From: Dysgonomonas sp.
GTDB taxonomy: Bacteria > Bacteroidota > Bacteroidia > Bacteroidales > Dysgonomonadaceae
DNA: 9,132 nt
NCBI GenBank assembly: GCA_003523545.1
Contig: DQAM01000142.1
Location: 1-9,132, forward strand
Reading direction: 5' to 3'
Shown: piece by piece, positions 1-6,877 of the stretch
Position numbering within the stretch: position 1 is the first letter of the stretch
Layout: the number at the start of each line of letters is the position of its first letter
The notes under the pieces: generated by a model
Databases searched by the model: none
The model's input: the letters and a program-made list of their open reading frames with translations, nothing else
What the model was told of the DNA's origin: nothing
Program-made: the position numbers and the translations under genes

Positions 1-721
1 CAGGGTGGGGCGATAGTCCCCGTATGAGGTTATGTATACTTGCCGATGATTTATTCCAATCGATTTTGCATGTTTCTTTAAATATCTTGGGAGCGGGTTT
101 TAATTCGTTTTCATCAGAAATAAGATTGTCTTGAGGTATACCGTCTATCTTATTCTCAAGCAATAGATCAACTGTTTTGCATACCAGGCCGGCACCTATA
201 TTCATGAGTTTGTCATGGATAATCCCTGCATTATCTTCTTCCATAATAGGAACTTTTTTCTGTAAAATAATTTTACCCGTATCTATTTCGTGAGTGAGGA
301 AAAAAGTAGTTACTCCCGTTTCTTTTTCCCCGTTTATTATGGCCCAATTAATAGGCGCAGCACCTCTATATTGGGGAAGAAGCGAAGCATGAAGATTGAA
401 TGTCCCAAATCGGGGCATATTCCACACCACTTCCGGAAGCATCCGGAAAGCTACAACTATCTGTAAATCTGCCTTCCACGACTTTAAGGATTCGAGAAAA
501 GATTCATCCTTCAGCTTTTCGGGTTGTAATAAGGGTAGGTTATTGTCCAGAGCATACTGCTTGACAGCCGAATATTGTAATTTATGTCCTCTGCCTGCCG
601 GTTTATCGGGCATAGTAATAACTCCGGCAATAGTATAATTGTTATCTACAAGATTTTTAAGGCTGGCCACGGCAAAATCGGGCGTACCCATGAAAACAAT
701 CCTTAAATCTTTTTTGTTCAT
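1..721 (-). CDS. fmt: Methionyl-tRNA formyltransferase, C-terminal end cut by window edge
   Basis: Transfers a formyl group from 10-formyltetrahydrofolate to the amino group of Met-tRNAfMet in the cytoplasm, making the initiator tRNA. The 240 codons visible start at an ATG (complement of 719-721) giving MNKKDLRIVFMGTPDFA, the usual Fmt N-terminus. Visible family motifs are GTPDFA (12-17), the region PDKPAGRG (38-45), NLHASLLPQYRGAAP (109-123) and the loop HEIDTG (144-149). N109, H111 and D147 match the catalytic Asn-His-Asp of the formyltransferase family (N106/H108/D144 in E. coli). The frame leaves the window just after GLSPHP, a conserved stretch near the start of the C-terminal tRNA-binding domain, so about 80 residues are probably missing. 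It is transcribed away from ahpC. I found no convincing promoter for it in the divergent region. The identification is secure. Confidence 0.97.
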   Translation of the reverse strand, partial: MNKKDLRIVFMGTPDFAVASLKNLVDNNYTIAGVITMPDKPAGRGHKLQYSAVKQYALDNNLPLLQPEKLKDESFLESLKSWKADLQIVVAFRMLPEVVWNMPRFGTFNLHASLLPQYRGAAPINWAIINGEKETGVTTFFLTHEIDTGKIILQKKVPIMEEDNAGIIHDKLMNIGAGLVCKTVDLLLENKIDGIPQDNLISDENELKPAPKIFKETCKIDWNKSSASIHNLIRGLSPHP

Positions 722-878
722 ATATATACTGTGTAAATAAGAAACAGTAAAATTAAGCATTTAAAATTACTCGTAAATAAATAAAATATTATTTGCGCGA
801 AATTTATTTAAATTATTGTGTTAAGTAATTGATTTAAAATATTTTCAATTAATCCCGCATAGTTAATTAACATTTTCG

Positions 879-901
879 ATAGCTATATAGTTTTTTTCTA
901 T
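879..901 (+). promoter_or_regulatory. Possible OxyR binding site upstream of ahpC
   Basis: The sequence holds ATAGCTAT (879-886), a perfect palindrome, directly followed by ATAG (887-890), seven T bases, and CTAT (898-901). ATAG-N7-CTAT is the LysR-type half of the known OxyR operator, which in E. coli consists of two such units. The second unit at the expected ten-base spacing upstream is poor, so only one dimer site is clear. The site ends about 10 bp before the putative -33 region of the ahpC promoter, where an OxyR activator would be expected. Control of ahpCF by OxyR is established in Bacteroides; its use here is inferred. Confidence 0.5.
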
Positions 902-910
902 CAGAAAAAC

Positions 911-941
911 TTTTCTCATAAATAAAAACTATGTACATTTG
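911..941 (+). promoter_or_regulatory. Bacteroidetes-type promoter of ahpC
   Basis: TACATTTG at 934-941 is a perfect match to the Bacteroidetes -7 consensus TAnnTTTG. Nineteen bases upstream, TTTT (911-914) is a near match to the -33 consensus TTTG. Transcription would begin near 946-948, leaving a leader of about 40 nt before the ahpC ATG. The weak -33 element fits a promoter that needs an activator. The remainder of the 722-987 intergenic region is very AT-rich and shows no other gene. Confidence 0.7.
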
Positions 942-987
942 TAATGCAAAAATGAAATCTATTAACAACATAAAAATATAAATAATT

Positions 988-1554
988 ATGCAACCAATTA
1001 TTAATTCACAACTACCGGAATTCAAAGTTGAAGCTTATCACAATGGTAAATTCAAAACTGTAACAGATAAAGATGTTTTAGGCAAATGGGCTATCTTCTT
1101 TTTCTATCCTGCCGACTTTACATTCGTATGTCCTACCGAACTTGTAGACGTAGCTGATAAATACGATTATCTGAAATCTCTGGGCGTTGAAGTATATTCT
1201 GTAAGTACCGACTCTCACTTTGTGCACAAAGCATGGCACGATGCATCGGATAGTATCCGCAAGATACAATATCCTATGCTGGCTGATTCGACAGGCGCTT
1301 TGAGCCGTGCATTCGGTGTAATGATTGAAGAAGAAGGACGCGCATACAGGGGAACATTTGTAATCAATCCTGAAGGACAGATCAAAATCGCTGAAATCCA
1401 CGATAACGGAATAGGACGTAATGCGGACGAACTGGTTCGTAAAGTAGAAGCTGCTCAGTTTGTCGCTACTCACGACGGAGAAGTTTGCCCTGCTAAATGG
1501 AAAAAGGGTGAAGAAACTCTTAAGCCGAGTATCGATTTAGTCGGTAAGATTTAA
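988..1554 (+). CDS. ahpC: Alkyl hydroperoxide reductase subunit C (2-Cys peroxiredoxin)
   Basis: Cytoplasmic thiol peroxidase that reduces hydrogen peroxide and organic hydroperoxides, and is re-reduced by AhpF. At 188 residues it has the normal AhpC length. The peroxidatic cysteine is C48 in the motif YPADFTFVCPTEL, where the Pro and Thr of PxxxTxxC form the active site. The resolving cysteine is C167 in GEVCPAKW near the C-terminus, the layout of a typical 2-Cys peroxiredoxin. RGTFVINPEG (121-130) is the conserved strand carrying the active-site arginine. The ATG is preceded by an A-rich leader without a Shine-Dalgarno site, normal for Bacteroidetes. ahpF follows 86 bp downstream with a hairpin terminator between them. 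Regulation by peroxide is likely from the OxyR-like site upstream. The identification is secure. Confidence 0.98.
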   Translation: MQPIINSQLPEFKVEAYHNGKFKTVTDKDVLGKWAIFFFYPADFTFVCPTELVDVADKYDYLKSLGVEVYSVSTDSHFVHKAWHDASDSIRKIQYPMLADSTGALSRAFGVMIEEEGRAYRGTFVINPEGQIKIAEIHDNGIGRNADELVRKVEAAQFVATHDGEVCPAKWKKGEETLKPSIDLVGKI

Positions 1555-1571
1555 TCAGTATATAATATAAG

Positions 1572-1597
1572 AAACCGGCTGTAATGCCGGTTTTTTT
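1572..1597 (+). terminator. Intrinsic terminator between ahpC and ahpF
   Basis: An 8-bp perfect stem, AAACCGGC (1572-1579) with GCCGGTTT (1586-1593), closes a 6-nt loop and runs directly into a T tract ending at 1597. It lies 18 bp after the ahpC stop codon. I see no TAnnTTTG promoter between it and ahpF, so it probably lets part of the transcription through. This would give more ahpC than ahpF message. Confidence 0.88.
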
Positions 1598-1640
1598 GTA
1601 TATCTAAATTATGAAACAACAAACGAAGGAATAAAATAAT

Positions 1641-3194
1641 ATGTTAGATACTTCATTAAAAGACCAGTTAAAAGCTCTTTTTGCTGAACTGAAATCTGAA
1701 TATACATTCGATATATTTGTCTCGGAAAATCACGAGAGCCGTAATGAGTTGATAGAGCTTCTGGAAGATGTTGCCTCTACTTCGGCTAAAGTAAACAACC
1801 GGGTAAACAATGGTGATGCTCTTGCATTCGATATATTGAAAGACGGTGTGAATACAGGTGTTAAATTCCGTGGAATTCCAAACGGTCATGAGTTTACGTC
1901 TCTGCTGCTGGCTATATTGAATAGTGACGGGAAGGGTAAGAATATACCGGACGAATTCATAATGAACCGCGTGAAAGCATTGAAAGGCCCTATCCGCCTT
2001 ACTACATACGTTTCTCTGACATGCACCAATTGTCCCGATGTAGTGCAGGCTCTCAATATTATGGCTATTTCCAATCCGGAAATTACTCATGAGATGGTAG
2101 ACGGAGCGCTTTATCAGGAAGAAGTAGATGCCCTTAAATTGCAGGGAGTACCTGCGGTATTCGCTGATGGCAAATTATTGCATGTAGGACGTGGCGAGTT
2201 TGGAGAGTTATTGACCAAACTTGAAGAAAAATACGGTACCAATGAAAATCAGGGTGGACCGGTTGTAAAGAATTACGATGTAATAGTAGTTGGCGGTGGT
2301 CCGGCAGGTTCCGCAGCCGCTATTTATTCTGCCCGCAAAGGACTTAATGTCGCTTTACTCGCAGAACGCATAGGAGGCCAGGTAAAAGAAACAGTCGGAA
2401 TAGAAAACTTGATTTCGGTACCCAAGACGACAGGTGAAGAATTGGCAAATAACCTCAGACTGCATATAAAGGATTACTCCATAGATATTTTTGAGCATCG
2501 CTCGGTAGAGAATGTCGAATCTACCGGAATAGAAAAAATAGTATCGGTAACAGGTGGAGAAAAATTTATCGCACCTGCACTTATTATAGCTACAGGGGCT
2601 AGCTGGCGCAGATTAAACGTTGACGGGGAGTCGCAATATATCGGCAAAGGGGTTGCATTCTGTCCTCATTGCGACGGTCCTTTTTATAAAGGAAAACATG
2701 TCGCAGTCGTGGGTGGTGGCAACTCGGGAATTGAAGCCGCTATCGATTTGTCCGGAATCTGTTCGAAAGTAACCGTATTTGAATTTTTAGATGAATTGAA
2801 AGCAGACAAAGTTTTGCAGGAAAAAGCAAGAAGCATTTCCAATATAGAAATTCATGTTAGTTCGCAGACTACCGAAGTGGTGGGCAACGGTGAGAAAGTA
2901 ACCGGAATCCGTGTTAAAGACAGAAATACCGAAGAAGAAAGGCTTGTAGAACTGGATGGTATTTTTGTACAAATAGGACTGGCGGCAAATAGTTCTGTAT
3001 TCAAAGAAGTGGTAGAAGTAAACCGTTTCGGGGAAATACAGGTAGATGCCCATTGCAGGACAAACGTTCCGGGCATTTATGCAGCTGGTGATGTAACAAC
3101 TGTTCCTTATAAGCAAATCATTATAGCAATGGGAGAAGGAGCAAAGTCTGCCCTCTCGGCATTTGAAGACCGTATCAGAGGATGCCTTAATTGA
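1641..3194 (+). CDS. ahpF: Alkyl hydroperoxide reductase subunit F (NADH:AhpC flavoprotein)
   Basis: FAD enzyme that passes electrons from NADH through two disulfides to AhpC. Its 517 residues match full-length AhpF. Residues 1-200 form the double thioredoxin-fold domain, with the redox pair C128-C131 (TCTNC). An FAD-binding motif VVGGGPAG starts at 217. The thioredoxin reductase-type disulfide C341-C344 (CPHCDG) follows, then the NADH-binding motif [12 protein letters not shown] at 357-368 and the second FAD motif AAGDVT at 481-486. The N-terminal domain separates it from ordinary thioredoxin reductase, which lacks that domain. It follows ahpC on the same strand, and no separate promoter is visible, so expression probably depends on read-through of the terminator at 1572-1597. 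The start ATG is preceded by an A-rich stretch and has no well-placed Shine-Dalgarno site. The identification is secure. Confidence 0.98.
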   Translation: MLDTSLKDQLKALFAELKSEYTFDIFVSENHESRNELIELLEDVASTSAKVNNRVNNGDALAFDILKDGVNTGVKFRGIPNGHEFTSLLLAILNSDGKGKNIPDEFIMNRVKALKGPIRLTTYVSLTCTNCPDVVQALNIMAISNPEITHEMVDGALYQEEVDALKLQGVPAVFADGKLLHVGRGEFGELLTKLEEKYGTNENQGGPVVKNYDVIVVGGGPAGSAAAIYSARKGLNVALLAERIGGQVKETVGIENLISVPKTTGEELANNLRLHIKDYSIDIFEHRSVENVESTGIEKIVSVTGGEKFIAPALIIATGASWRRLNVDGESQYIGKGVAFCPHCDGPFYKGKHVAVVGGGNSGIEAAIDLSGICSKVTVFEFLDELKADKVLQEKARSISNIEIHVSSQTTEVVGNGEKVTGIRVKDRNTEEERLVELDGIFVQIGLAANSSVFKEVVEVNRFGEIQVDAHCRTNVPGIYAAGDVTTVPYKQIIIAMGEGAKSALSAFEDRIRGCLN

Positions 3195-3217
3195 AAAAAA
3201 TATAACAATTGATATTT

Positions 3218-3253
3218 AAGCCGCAGGATTTATTTATTCTGCGGCTTTTTTTT
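3218..3253 (+). terminator. Intrinsic terminator after ahpF
   Basis: AAGCCGCAG (3218-3226) pairs perfectly over 9 bp with CTGCGGCTT (3239-3247) around a 12-nt loop, followed by a T run to 3253. It starts 24 bp after the ahpF stop and ends the ahpCF transcription unit. Confidence 0.93.
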
Positions 3254-3275
3254 AGAAAAATAGATAGTATATTTG
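3248..3275 (+). promoter_or_regulatory. Bacteroidetes-type promoter of the sugar permease gene
   Basis: TATATTTG at 3268-3275 is a perfect TAnnTTTG -7 box. The -33 region falls in the T run of the ahpF terminator (about 3246-3253), a partial TTTG match. The predicted start near 3281 gives a leader of about 55 nt. The position directly behind a terminator supports a separate transcription unit. Confidence 0.62.
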
Positions 3276-3334
3276 TCTTGTATTTAACCTGAAATTAATA
3301 GAACCTGAATCAAATATAAACCAGAAAAAACAAG

Positions 3335-4651
3335 ATGGAGAAAAAATCATTGCTAGGAGGTAACAATGGAAAAAGTTACCTTATACCCTTTATTTTAATT
3401 ACAGCATGTTTTGCTCTTTGGGGATTTGCAAACGATATTACAAACCCTATGGTAAAAGCATTTTCAAAAATATTCCGTATGAGCGTAACGGATGGCGCCC
3501 TCGTGCAGGTAGCATTCTACGGAGGATACTTTGCCATGGCATTTCCGGCTGCTATGTTTATACGAAAATATTCATATAAAGCCGGAATCTTATTAGGCTT
3601 AGGTCTGTATGCTGTGGGGGCATTTCTGTTTTTTCCTGCAAAAATGACCGGAGAATATTATCCGTTCTTATTTGCTTACTTTATTCTTACATGTGGTTTA
3701 TCTTTTCTCGAAACCAGTGCCAATCCTTATATATTATCCATGGGGCCGGAAGAAACTGCCACCCGGCGTCTCAATTTTGCCCAGTCATTTAATCCGATGG
3801 GGTCGCTTTTGGGTATGTTTGTGGCTATGAACTTTATACAGGCTCGTCTGGATCCGATGGATACCGTTCAAAGAGCGGCTTTAAATGATGCAGAATTTGC
3901 CGCCATAAAAGAATATGACTTAAATGTATTGATAACACCTTATCTTATAATTGGACTTGTTATTCTTGCTATGTTTTTAATAATACGGTTTACAAAGATG
4001 CCTAAAAATGCAGATAAGTCGCACGAAATAAATTTCATCCCTACTTTAAAACGGATCTTTTCAATACCTAAATACCGGGAAGGTGTGATTGCACAGTTTT
4101 TTTATGTAGGAGTACAGATTATGTGCTGGACATTTATCATACAATATGGTACACGTATATTTATGGAAACAGGTATGTCTGAAAAAGATGCAGAGGTATT
4201 GTCACAGAAATATAATATTGTAGCGATGATCATTTTTTGTGTCAGCCGTTTTATATGTACCTTCCTTTTACGTTATATCAATCCGGGAAAATTACTGGCC
4301 ATATTGGCAATTGCAGCAGGTGTATTTACTATAGGTGTAATAGGGTTTCAGGATGTGAAAGGAATGTATTGCCTGGTAGGCGTATCGGCCTGTATGTCCT
4401 TGATGTTCCCGACAATATACGGAATTGCGCTCGAAGGATTGGGAGAAGATGCCAAATTCGGTGCAGCCGGATTGATTATGGCTATTCTGGGTGGTTCTGT
4501 GCTGCCTCCGCTGCAGGCCAGTATAATTGATTTAGGTACAATCGGTAATTTTCCGGCGGTAAATATTTCTTTTGTACTACCATTGATCTGTTTTGTAGTT
4601 GTAACAATATACGGTTACCGTTCGTATTGCCGGAGTAAGAAATTAGCGTAA
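3335..4651 (+). CDS. fucP: FucP-family sugar/H+ symporter (MFS)
   Basis: Inner-membrane transporter of the fucose-galactose-glucose/H+ symporter family within the major facilitator superfamily. The 438 residues are hydrophobic throughout, consistent with the 12 helices of this fold, with a central cytoplasmic loop around 225-250. The first helix carries FALWGFANDITNP (26-38); D34 lies where E. coli FucP has D46. FLETSANPY (124-132) contains E126, equivalent to the proton-coupling E135 of FucP, and NFAQSFNPMG (147-156) is the next family signature. The gene has its own promoter and a terminator on each side, and no fucose isomerase, kinase or aldolase is nearby. The substrate is therefore uncertain: L-fucose is the best guess, but glucose, galactose or another hexose is possible, since this family is expanded in Bacteroidetes. 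The family is secure; the gene symbol is by similarity. Confidence 0.85.
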   Translation: MEKKSLLGGNNGKSYLIPFILITACFALWGFANDITNPMVKAFSKIFRMSVTDGALVQVAFYGGYFAMAFPAAMFIRKYSYKAGILLGLGLYAVGAFLFFPAKMTGEYYPFLFAYFILTCGLSFLETSANPYILSMGPEETATRRLNFAQSFNPMGSLLGMFVAMNFIQARLDPMDTVQRAALNDAEFAAIKEYDLNVLITPYLIIGLVILAMFLIIRFTKMPKNADKSHEINFIPTLKRIFSIPKYREGVIAQFFYVGVQIMCWTFIIQYGTRIFMETGMSEKDAEVLSQKYNIVAMIIFCVSRFICTFLLRYINPGKLLAILAIAAGVFTIGVIGFQDVKGMYCLVGVSACMSLMFPTIYGIALEGLGEDAKFGAAGLIMAILGGSVLPPLQASIIDLGTIGNFPAVNISFVLPLICFVVVTIYGYRSYCRSKKLA

Positions 4652-4672
4652 AATACAATCTGAATAATGAAG

Positions 4673-4712
4673 AAGCCCGAATAAAAAATTATCCGGGCTT
4701 TCATTTTTTCAT
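4673..4712. terminator. Terminator between convergent genes
   Basis: AAGCCCG (4673-4679) pairs with CGGGCTT (4694-4700) around a 14-nt A/T-rich loop. On the plus strand the hairpin is followed by a T-rich stretch (to about 4710), so it should end the permease transcript. On the minus strand the tail is also pyrimidine-rich but less uniform, so it may also serve the five-gene operon that ends at 4721. It occupies most of the 69-bp gap between the two convergent units. Confidence 0.75.
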
Positions 4713-4720
4713 TGAAAGTA

Positions 4721-5242
4721 TTACCATCCGAAAGCAACGTCGCTTATCCATTTGCCCTGAGCTTTCATTACCTGTTCGATCACGTCGCGGGCAACACCTT
4801 CCCCGCCTTTTTTGTGTGAAATATATTTAGCTATTTCTTTTATCTCAGGAGCCGCATCGGCAGGTGCCACAGGCAGGCCGACCAGCTTCATTACAGGATA
4901 ATCAGGCAAATCGTCACCGCAGTAGATTATTTCTTCTGGTTTGTATCCCGTCTCGTCTATATAATCGTTGAAATCCTTTATCTTAACAGACGATTTCATG
5001 TAAATATGTTTGATTCCCAAACGGCTGAATCGTTTCTGCACAGCTTCGGTATCTCCACCTGTGATAATTGCTATACCGTATCCGTGTTTACATGCGAGAT
5101 TCATGGCAAAACCATCTTTAATATTTACCATTCTCATCGGTTCACCCGTAAGAGCTAAAGGAATGCTATCAGGAGATAAGACTCCGTCAACGTCAAATAT
5201 AAATGCTTTTATCTTTGTTAAATCGTAGTTTATTGAACTCAT
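4721..5242 (-). CDS. KdsC-type HAD phosphatase (3-deoxy-octulosonate 8-phosphate phosphatase family)
   Basis: Capless HAD-superfamily phosphatase, 173 residues, the usual length of KdsC/YrbI enzymes, which act as tetramers on phosphorylated nine- or eight-carbon sugar acids such as KDO 8-phosphate. Motif I is FDVDGVL, with the nucleophile D17 and acid/base D19. The family strand VNIKDGFAMNLA (39-50) follows, motif II is ITGGDT (60-65), a lysine in the 87-89 region is the motif III candidate, and motif IV is YCGDDLPD (107-114). The KdsC signature GGEGVARDVIE lies at 146-156. It ends with an aromatic tail (ISDVAFGW). Its ATG overlaps the stop of the DUF2520 gene by one base (TAATG), so translation is probably coupled. 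No other KDO synthesis genes are in view. KDN 9-phosphate or a related substrate is an alternative, as both activities occur in this family in Bacteroides. Confidence 0.86.
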   Translation of the reverse strand: MSSINYDLTKIKAFIFDVDGVLSPDSIPLALTGEPMRMVNIKDGFAMNLACKHGYGIAIITGGDTEAVQKRFSRLGIKHIYMKSSVKIKDFNDYIDETGYKPEEIIYCGDDLPDYPVMKLVGLPVAPADAAPEIKEIAKYISHKKGGEGVARDVIEQVMKAQGKWISDVAFGW

Positions 5243-6012
5243 TATATTTTGTTTATTGAATAATTATGAATATTCTCGCTGATTAAACTATATATGGACT
5301 TCAAAGCAGGATCATCCAACAACTCCAGATGCTTATTGATTATATTTTCATCATAGCGTACAGCAGGCCCGGTTTGGGCATCTTCGGGAGATAAAACATG
5401 AACCTTAGCTGCCGTTTCATCAATAAGAGGAAGTATCGCATCATAGGGAATACCTTCTTTTTGAAGTATTTTTTCAGAAACAGCATACATATGATTTACA
5501 AAATTACAAGCAAATACTCCTGTAAGATGTACATATTGCCTTTTTTCGGAAGATAGATTATATACTTTATCGCTTATTCTTCCGGATATATCTTGTAATA
5601 GATTGCGGTCTTCCTCATTATTAGATTCTAAAAAGATAGGAATTTCTTTAAAATTTACTTTCCTGTCTTTACTGAAAGTCTGAAATGGATATATTACACC
5701 ATACCTGGAAGTGTATCCTTCGAAGATTGACATCGGAAGGCTTCCGGAAGTGTGTACCCATATCCCTTTATTAGCGGGCATTTCCTTAATGATATCTCCA
5801 ACTACAGAATCTTTTATGGAAAAAATGTAAAGGTCTGCATCTTTATTTATCTCACGAATATCATTCGTAAAGGAGGAGTTGACTTTTTCCGCAAGAATTT
5901 TAGCAGACTCAATAGTCCTGCTGTATACCTGTACAATATTTGTTGATTTATTATATAACTCCTCTGCCAGATTTACAGCTAAACGTCCAGCACCAATAAA
6001 GACTGTTTTCAT
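5242..6012 (-). CDS. Rossmann-like DUF2520 protein, probable NAD(P)-binding, function unknown
   Basis: The 256 residues match the two-part architecture of Rossmann-like plus DUF2520 proteins, distantly related to ketopantoate and F420-dependent NADP reductases. The N-terminal dinucleotide motif is VFIGAGRLAVNLA (4-16), followed by a strand and YSR (30-32), where the arginine could favour NADPH. Conserved-looking blocks are WVHTSGS (85-91), YPFQTFS (108-114), HLTGVFACNFVNHM (162-175) and DAQTGPAVRYD (211-221). The last two belong to the helical C-terminal domain and resemble a substrate-binding cleft. No reaction is established for the family. It lies 4 bp after the small membrane protein gene and overlaps the phosphatase gene by one base, so it is an internal operon member. 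The direct coupling hints at a step shared with the phosphatase, but that is inference. Confidence 0.83.
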   Translation of the reverse strand: MKTVFIGAGRLAVNLAEELYNKSTNIVQVYSRTIESAKILAEKVNSSFTNDIREINKDADLYIFSIKDSVVGDIIKEMPANKGIWVHTSGSLPMSIFEGYTSRYGVIYPFQTFSKDRKVNFKEIPIFLESNNEEDRNLLQDISGRISDKVYNLSSEKRQYVHLTGVFACNFVNHMYAVSEKILQKEGIPYDAILPLIDETAAKVHVLSPEDAQTGPAVRYDENIINKHLELLDDPALKSIYSLISENIHNYSINKI

Positions 6013-6016
6013 CTGT

Positions 6017-6340
6017 TTATCTTCTTGAAGTGATGACCATTCCCAATCCGATTGCTATCAATGCTACAGGGACAATAAGGGAAGAATAATTCCGGAGCCA
6101 TCCGAAAAAAAAATCGAAATTCATTATCAGCCCTATTCCTGTGAAAATAATTCCCATCGTTTTTTCGGCTTTAGTCAGCAGGAATATTATTCCTGCAATC
6201 AGGAAAAATGTGCCTACATTCATCAATCGTTCCGCATAAGGAATATTCATCAGTATTCCGGTTTTACTCAGAAGATAAATTATACCGACTACTAGAATAA
6301 TCAATCCATAAGAAAGCCTGTTGCTGTTCGATTTCGCCAT
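6017..6340 (-). CDS. Small membrane protein, LiaI/LiaF-like transmembrane region
   Basis: A 107-residue, strongly hydrophobic protein with four likely membrane segments at about 10-27, 38-56, 61-78 and 85-104, short polar links and a positively charged end (TSRR). The pattern YGLIILVVGIIYLLSKTG in the first helix and the Gly-rich final helix resemble the small membrane domain of LiaI/LiaF-type proteins (DUF5668-like), which in Firmicutes accompanies cell-envelope stress sensors. Here no two-component system is nearby and the soluble C-terminal LiaF domain is absent. There is no signal peptide separate from the first helix. It sits between the nitroreductase (5-bp gap) and the DUF2520 gene (4-bp gap). 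The inner-membrane location is well supported; the function is unknown. Confidence 0.72.
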   Translation of the reverse strand: MAKSNSNRLSYGLIILVVGIIYLLSKTGILMNIPYAERLMNVGTFFLIAGIIFLLTKAEKTMGIIFTGIGLIMNFDFFFGWLRNYSSLIVPVALIAIGLGMVITSRR

Positions 6341-6345
6341 AGTAA

Positions 6346-6873
6346 TCAGTATTTGCCGATATGTACTTTATCCCATTCCAGTTTATCGTCATCGGCTGGT
6401 GATTTATCTTGTGCTTTATAACCCAGCGCAATCACACAAAGAACCTGAAGCTGCATAGGAATATCCAGTATCTCTTTTATGTATTCTTCGGAAGATGCAC
6501 CGTCTTCAGTAAGCCTGTCGCGTATCTGAACCCAGCAGCTTCCGATATTCAAATCTTCCGCTTGTAACTGCATCATAATCGCAGCTATCGAAGCGTCTTC
6601 AACCCATGCCGTACTGATAAAAGGATCAGCGGTAACCACAATAGCCAGCGGACATCCTGCAATCATTTTGGCAGTTCCCTTCTTACTGGCGGACAACTTT
6701 TCCAGAACTCCCTTATCTTCTACGGCAATAAAATGCCAGGATTTTCCGTTTTTGGATGAAGGGGCTTTTAATCCGGCTTTTAGTATTAATTCAACCTCTT
6801 GGGGCTTTATGGCTTCATCAGTAAATTTTCTTATACTGCGTCGTTTTGTTATAAGTTTAGAAAAATCACTCAT
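6346..6873 (-). CDS. Small nitroreductase-family FMN oxidoreductase
   Basis: Cytoplasmic flavin enzyme of the nitroreductase superfamily, using NAD(P)H to reduce an unknown acceptor. The 175 residues are typical of the short subgroup. The FMN-phosphate motif RRSIRKF is at 11-17, followed by APSSKNGKSWHF (37-48), the second FMN-contact region. VEDASIAAIMMQLQAEDLNIGSC begins at 91 and forms the dimer and flavin-binding core. The C-terminus ends in HIGKY, a pattern common in this subgroup in anaerobes. The start is a well-placed ATG 4 bp after the stop of the sugar transferase gene, so the two are probably co-translated. Natural substrates cannot be read from the sequence; quinones, nitro compounds or reductive steps in metabolism are all possible. 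It has no visible link to the glycan genes beside it. Confidence 0.92.
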   Translation of the reverse strand: MSDFSKLITKRRSIRKFTDEAIKPQEVELILKAGLKAPSSKNGKSWHFIAVEDKGVLEKLSASKKGTAKMIAGCPLAIVVTADPFISTAWVEDASIAAIMMQLQAEDLNIGSCWVQIRDRLTEDGASSEEYIKEILDIPMQLQVLCVIALGYKAQDKSPADDDKLEWDKVHIGKY

Positions 6874-6877
6874 TTTA

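Noticed and set aside
396..638. Open frame of 80 codons on the plus strand
   Set aside because: It lies wholly inside fmt on the opposite strand, and its product has no recognisable motif.
799..806. Possible -7 box for fmt on the minus strand (TAAATTTC)
   Set aside because: It matches the consensus in seven of eight positions, but no -33 element was found at the right distance, so I did not list it as a promoter.
827..850. AATTGA...TCAATT inverted repeat in the fmt-ahpC gap
   Set aside because: Both arms are short and the region is nearly pure A/T, where such repeats arise by chance; no T tract or gene end relates to it.
1078..2090. Antisense open frames across ahpC and ahpF
   Set aside because: They are shadows of two well-identified genes; composition is unlike real proteins of this genome and no promoter or terminator supports them.
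4237..4530. 97-codon frame within the permease gene
   Set aside because: Same-strand alternate frame of a membrane protein gene, Cys/Arg-rich product with no family resemblance.
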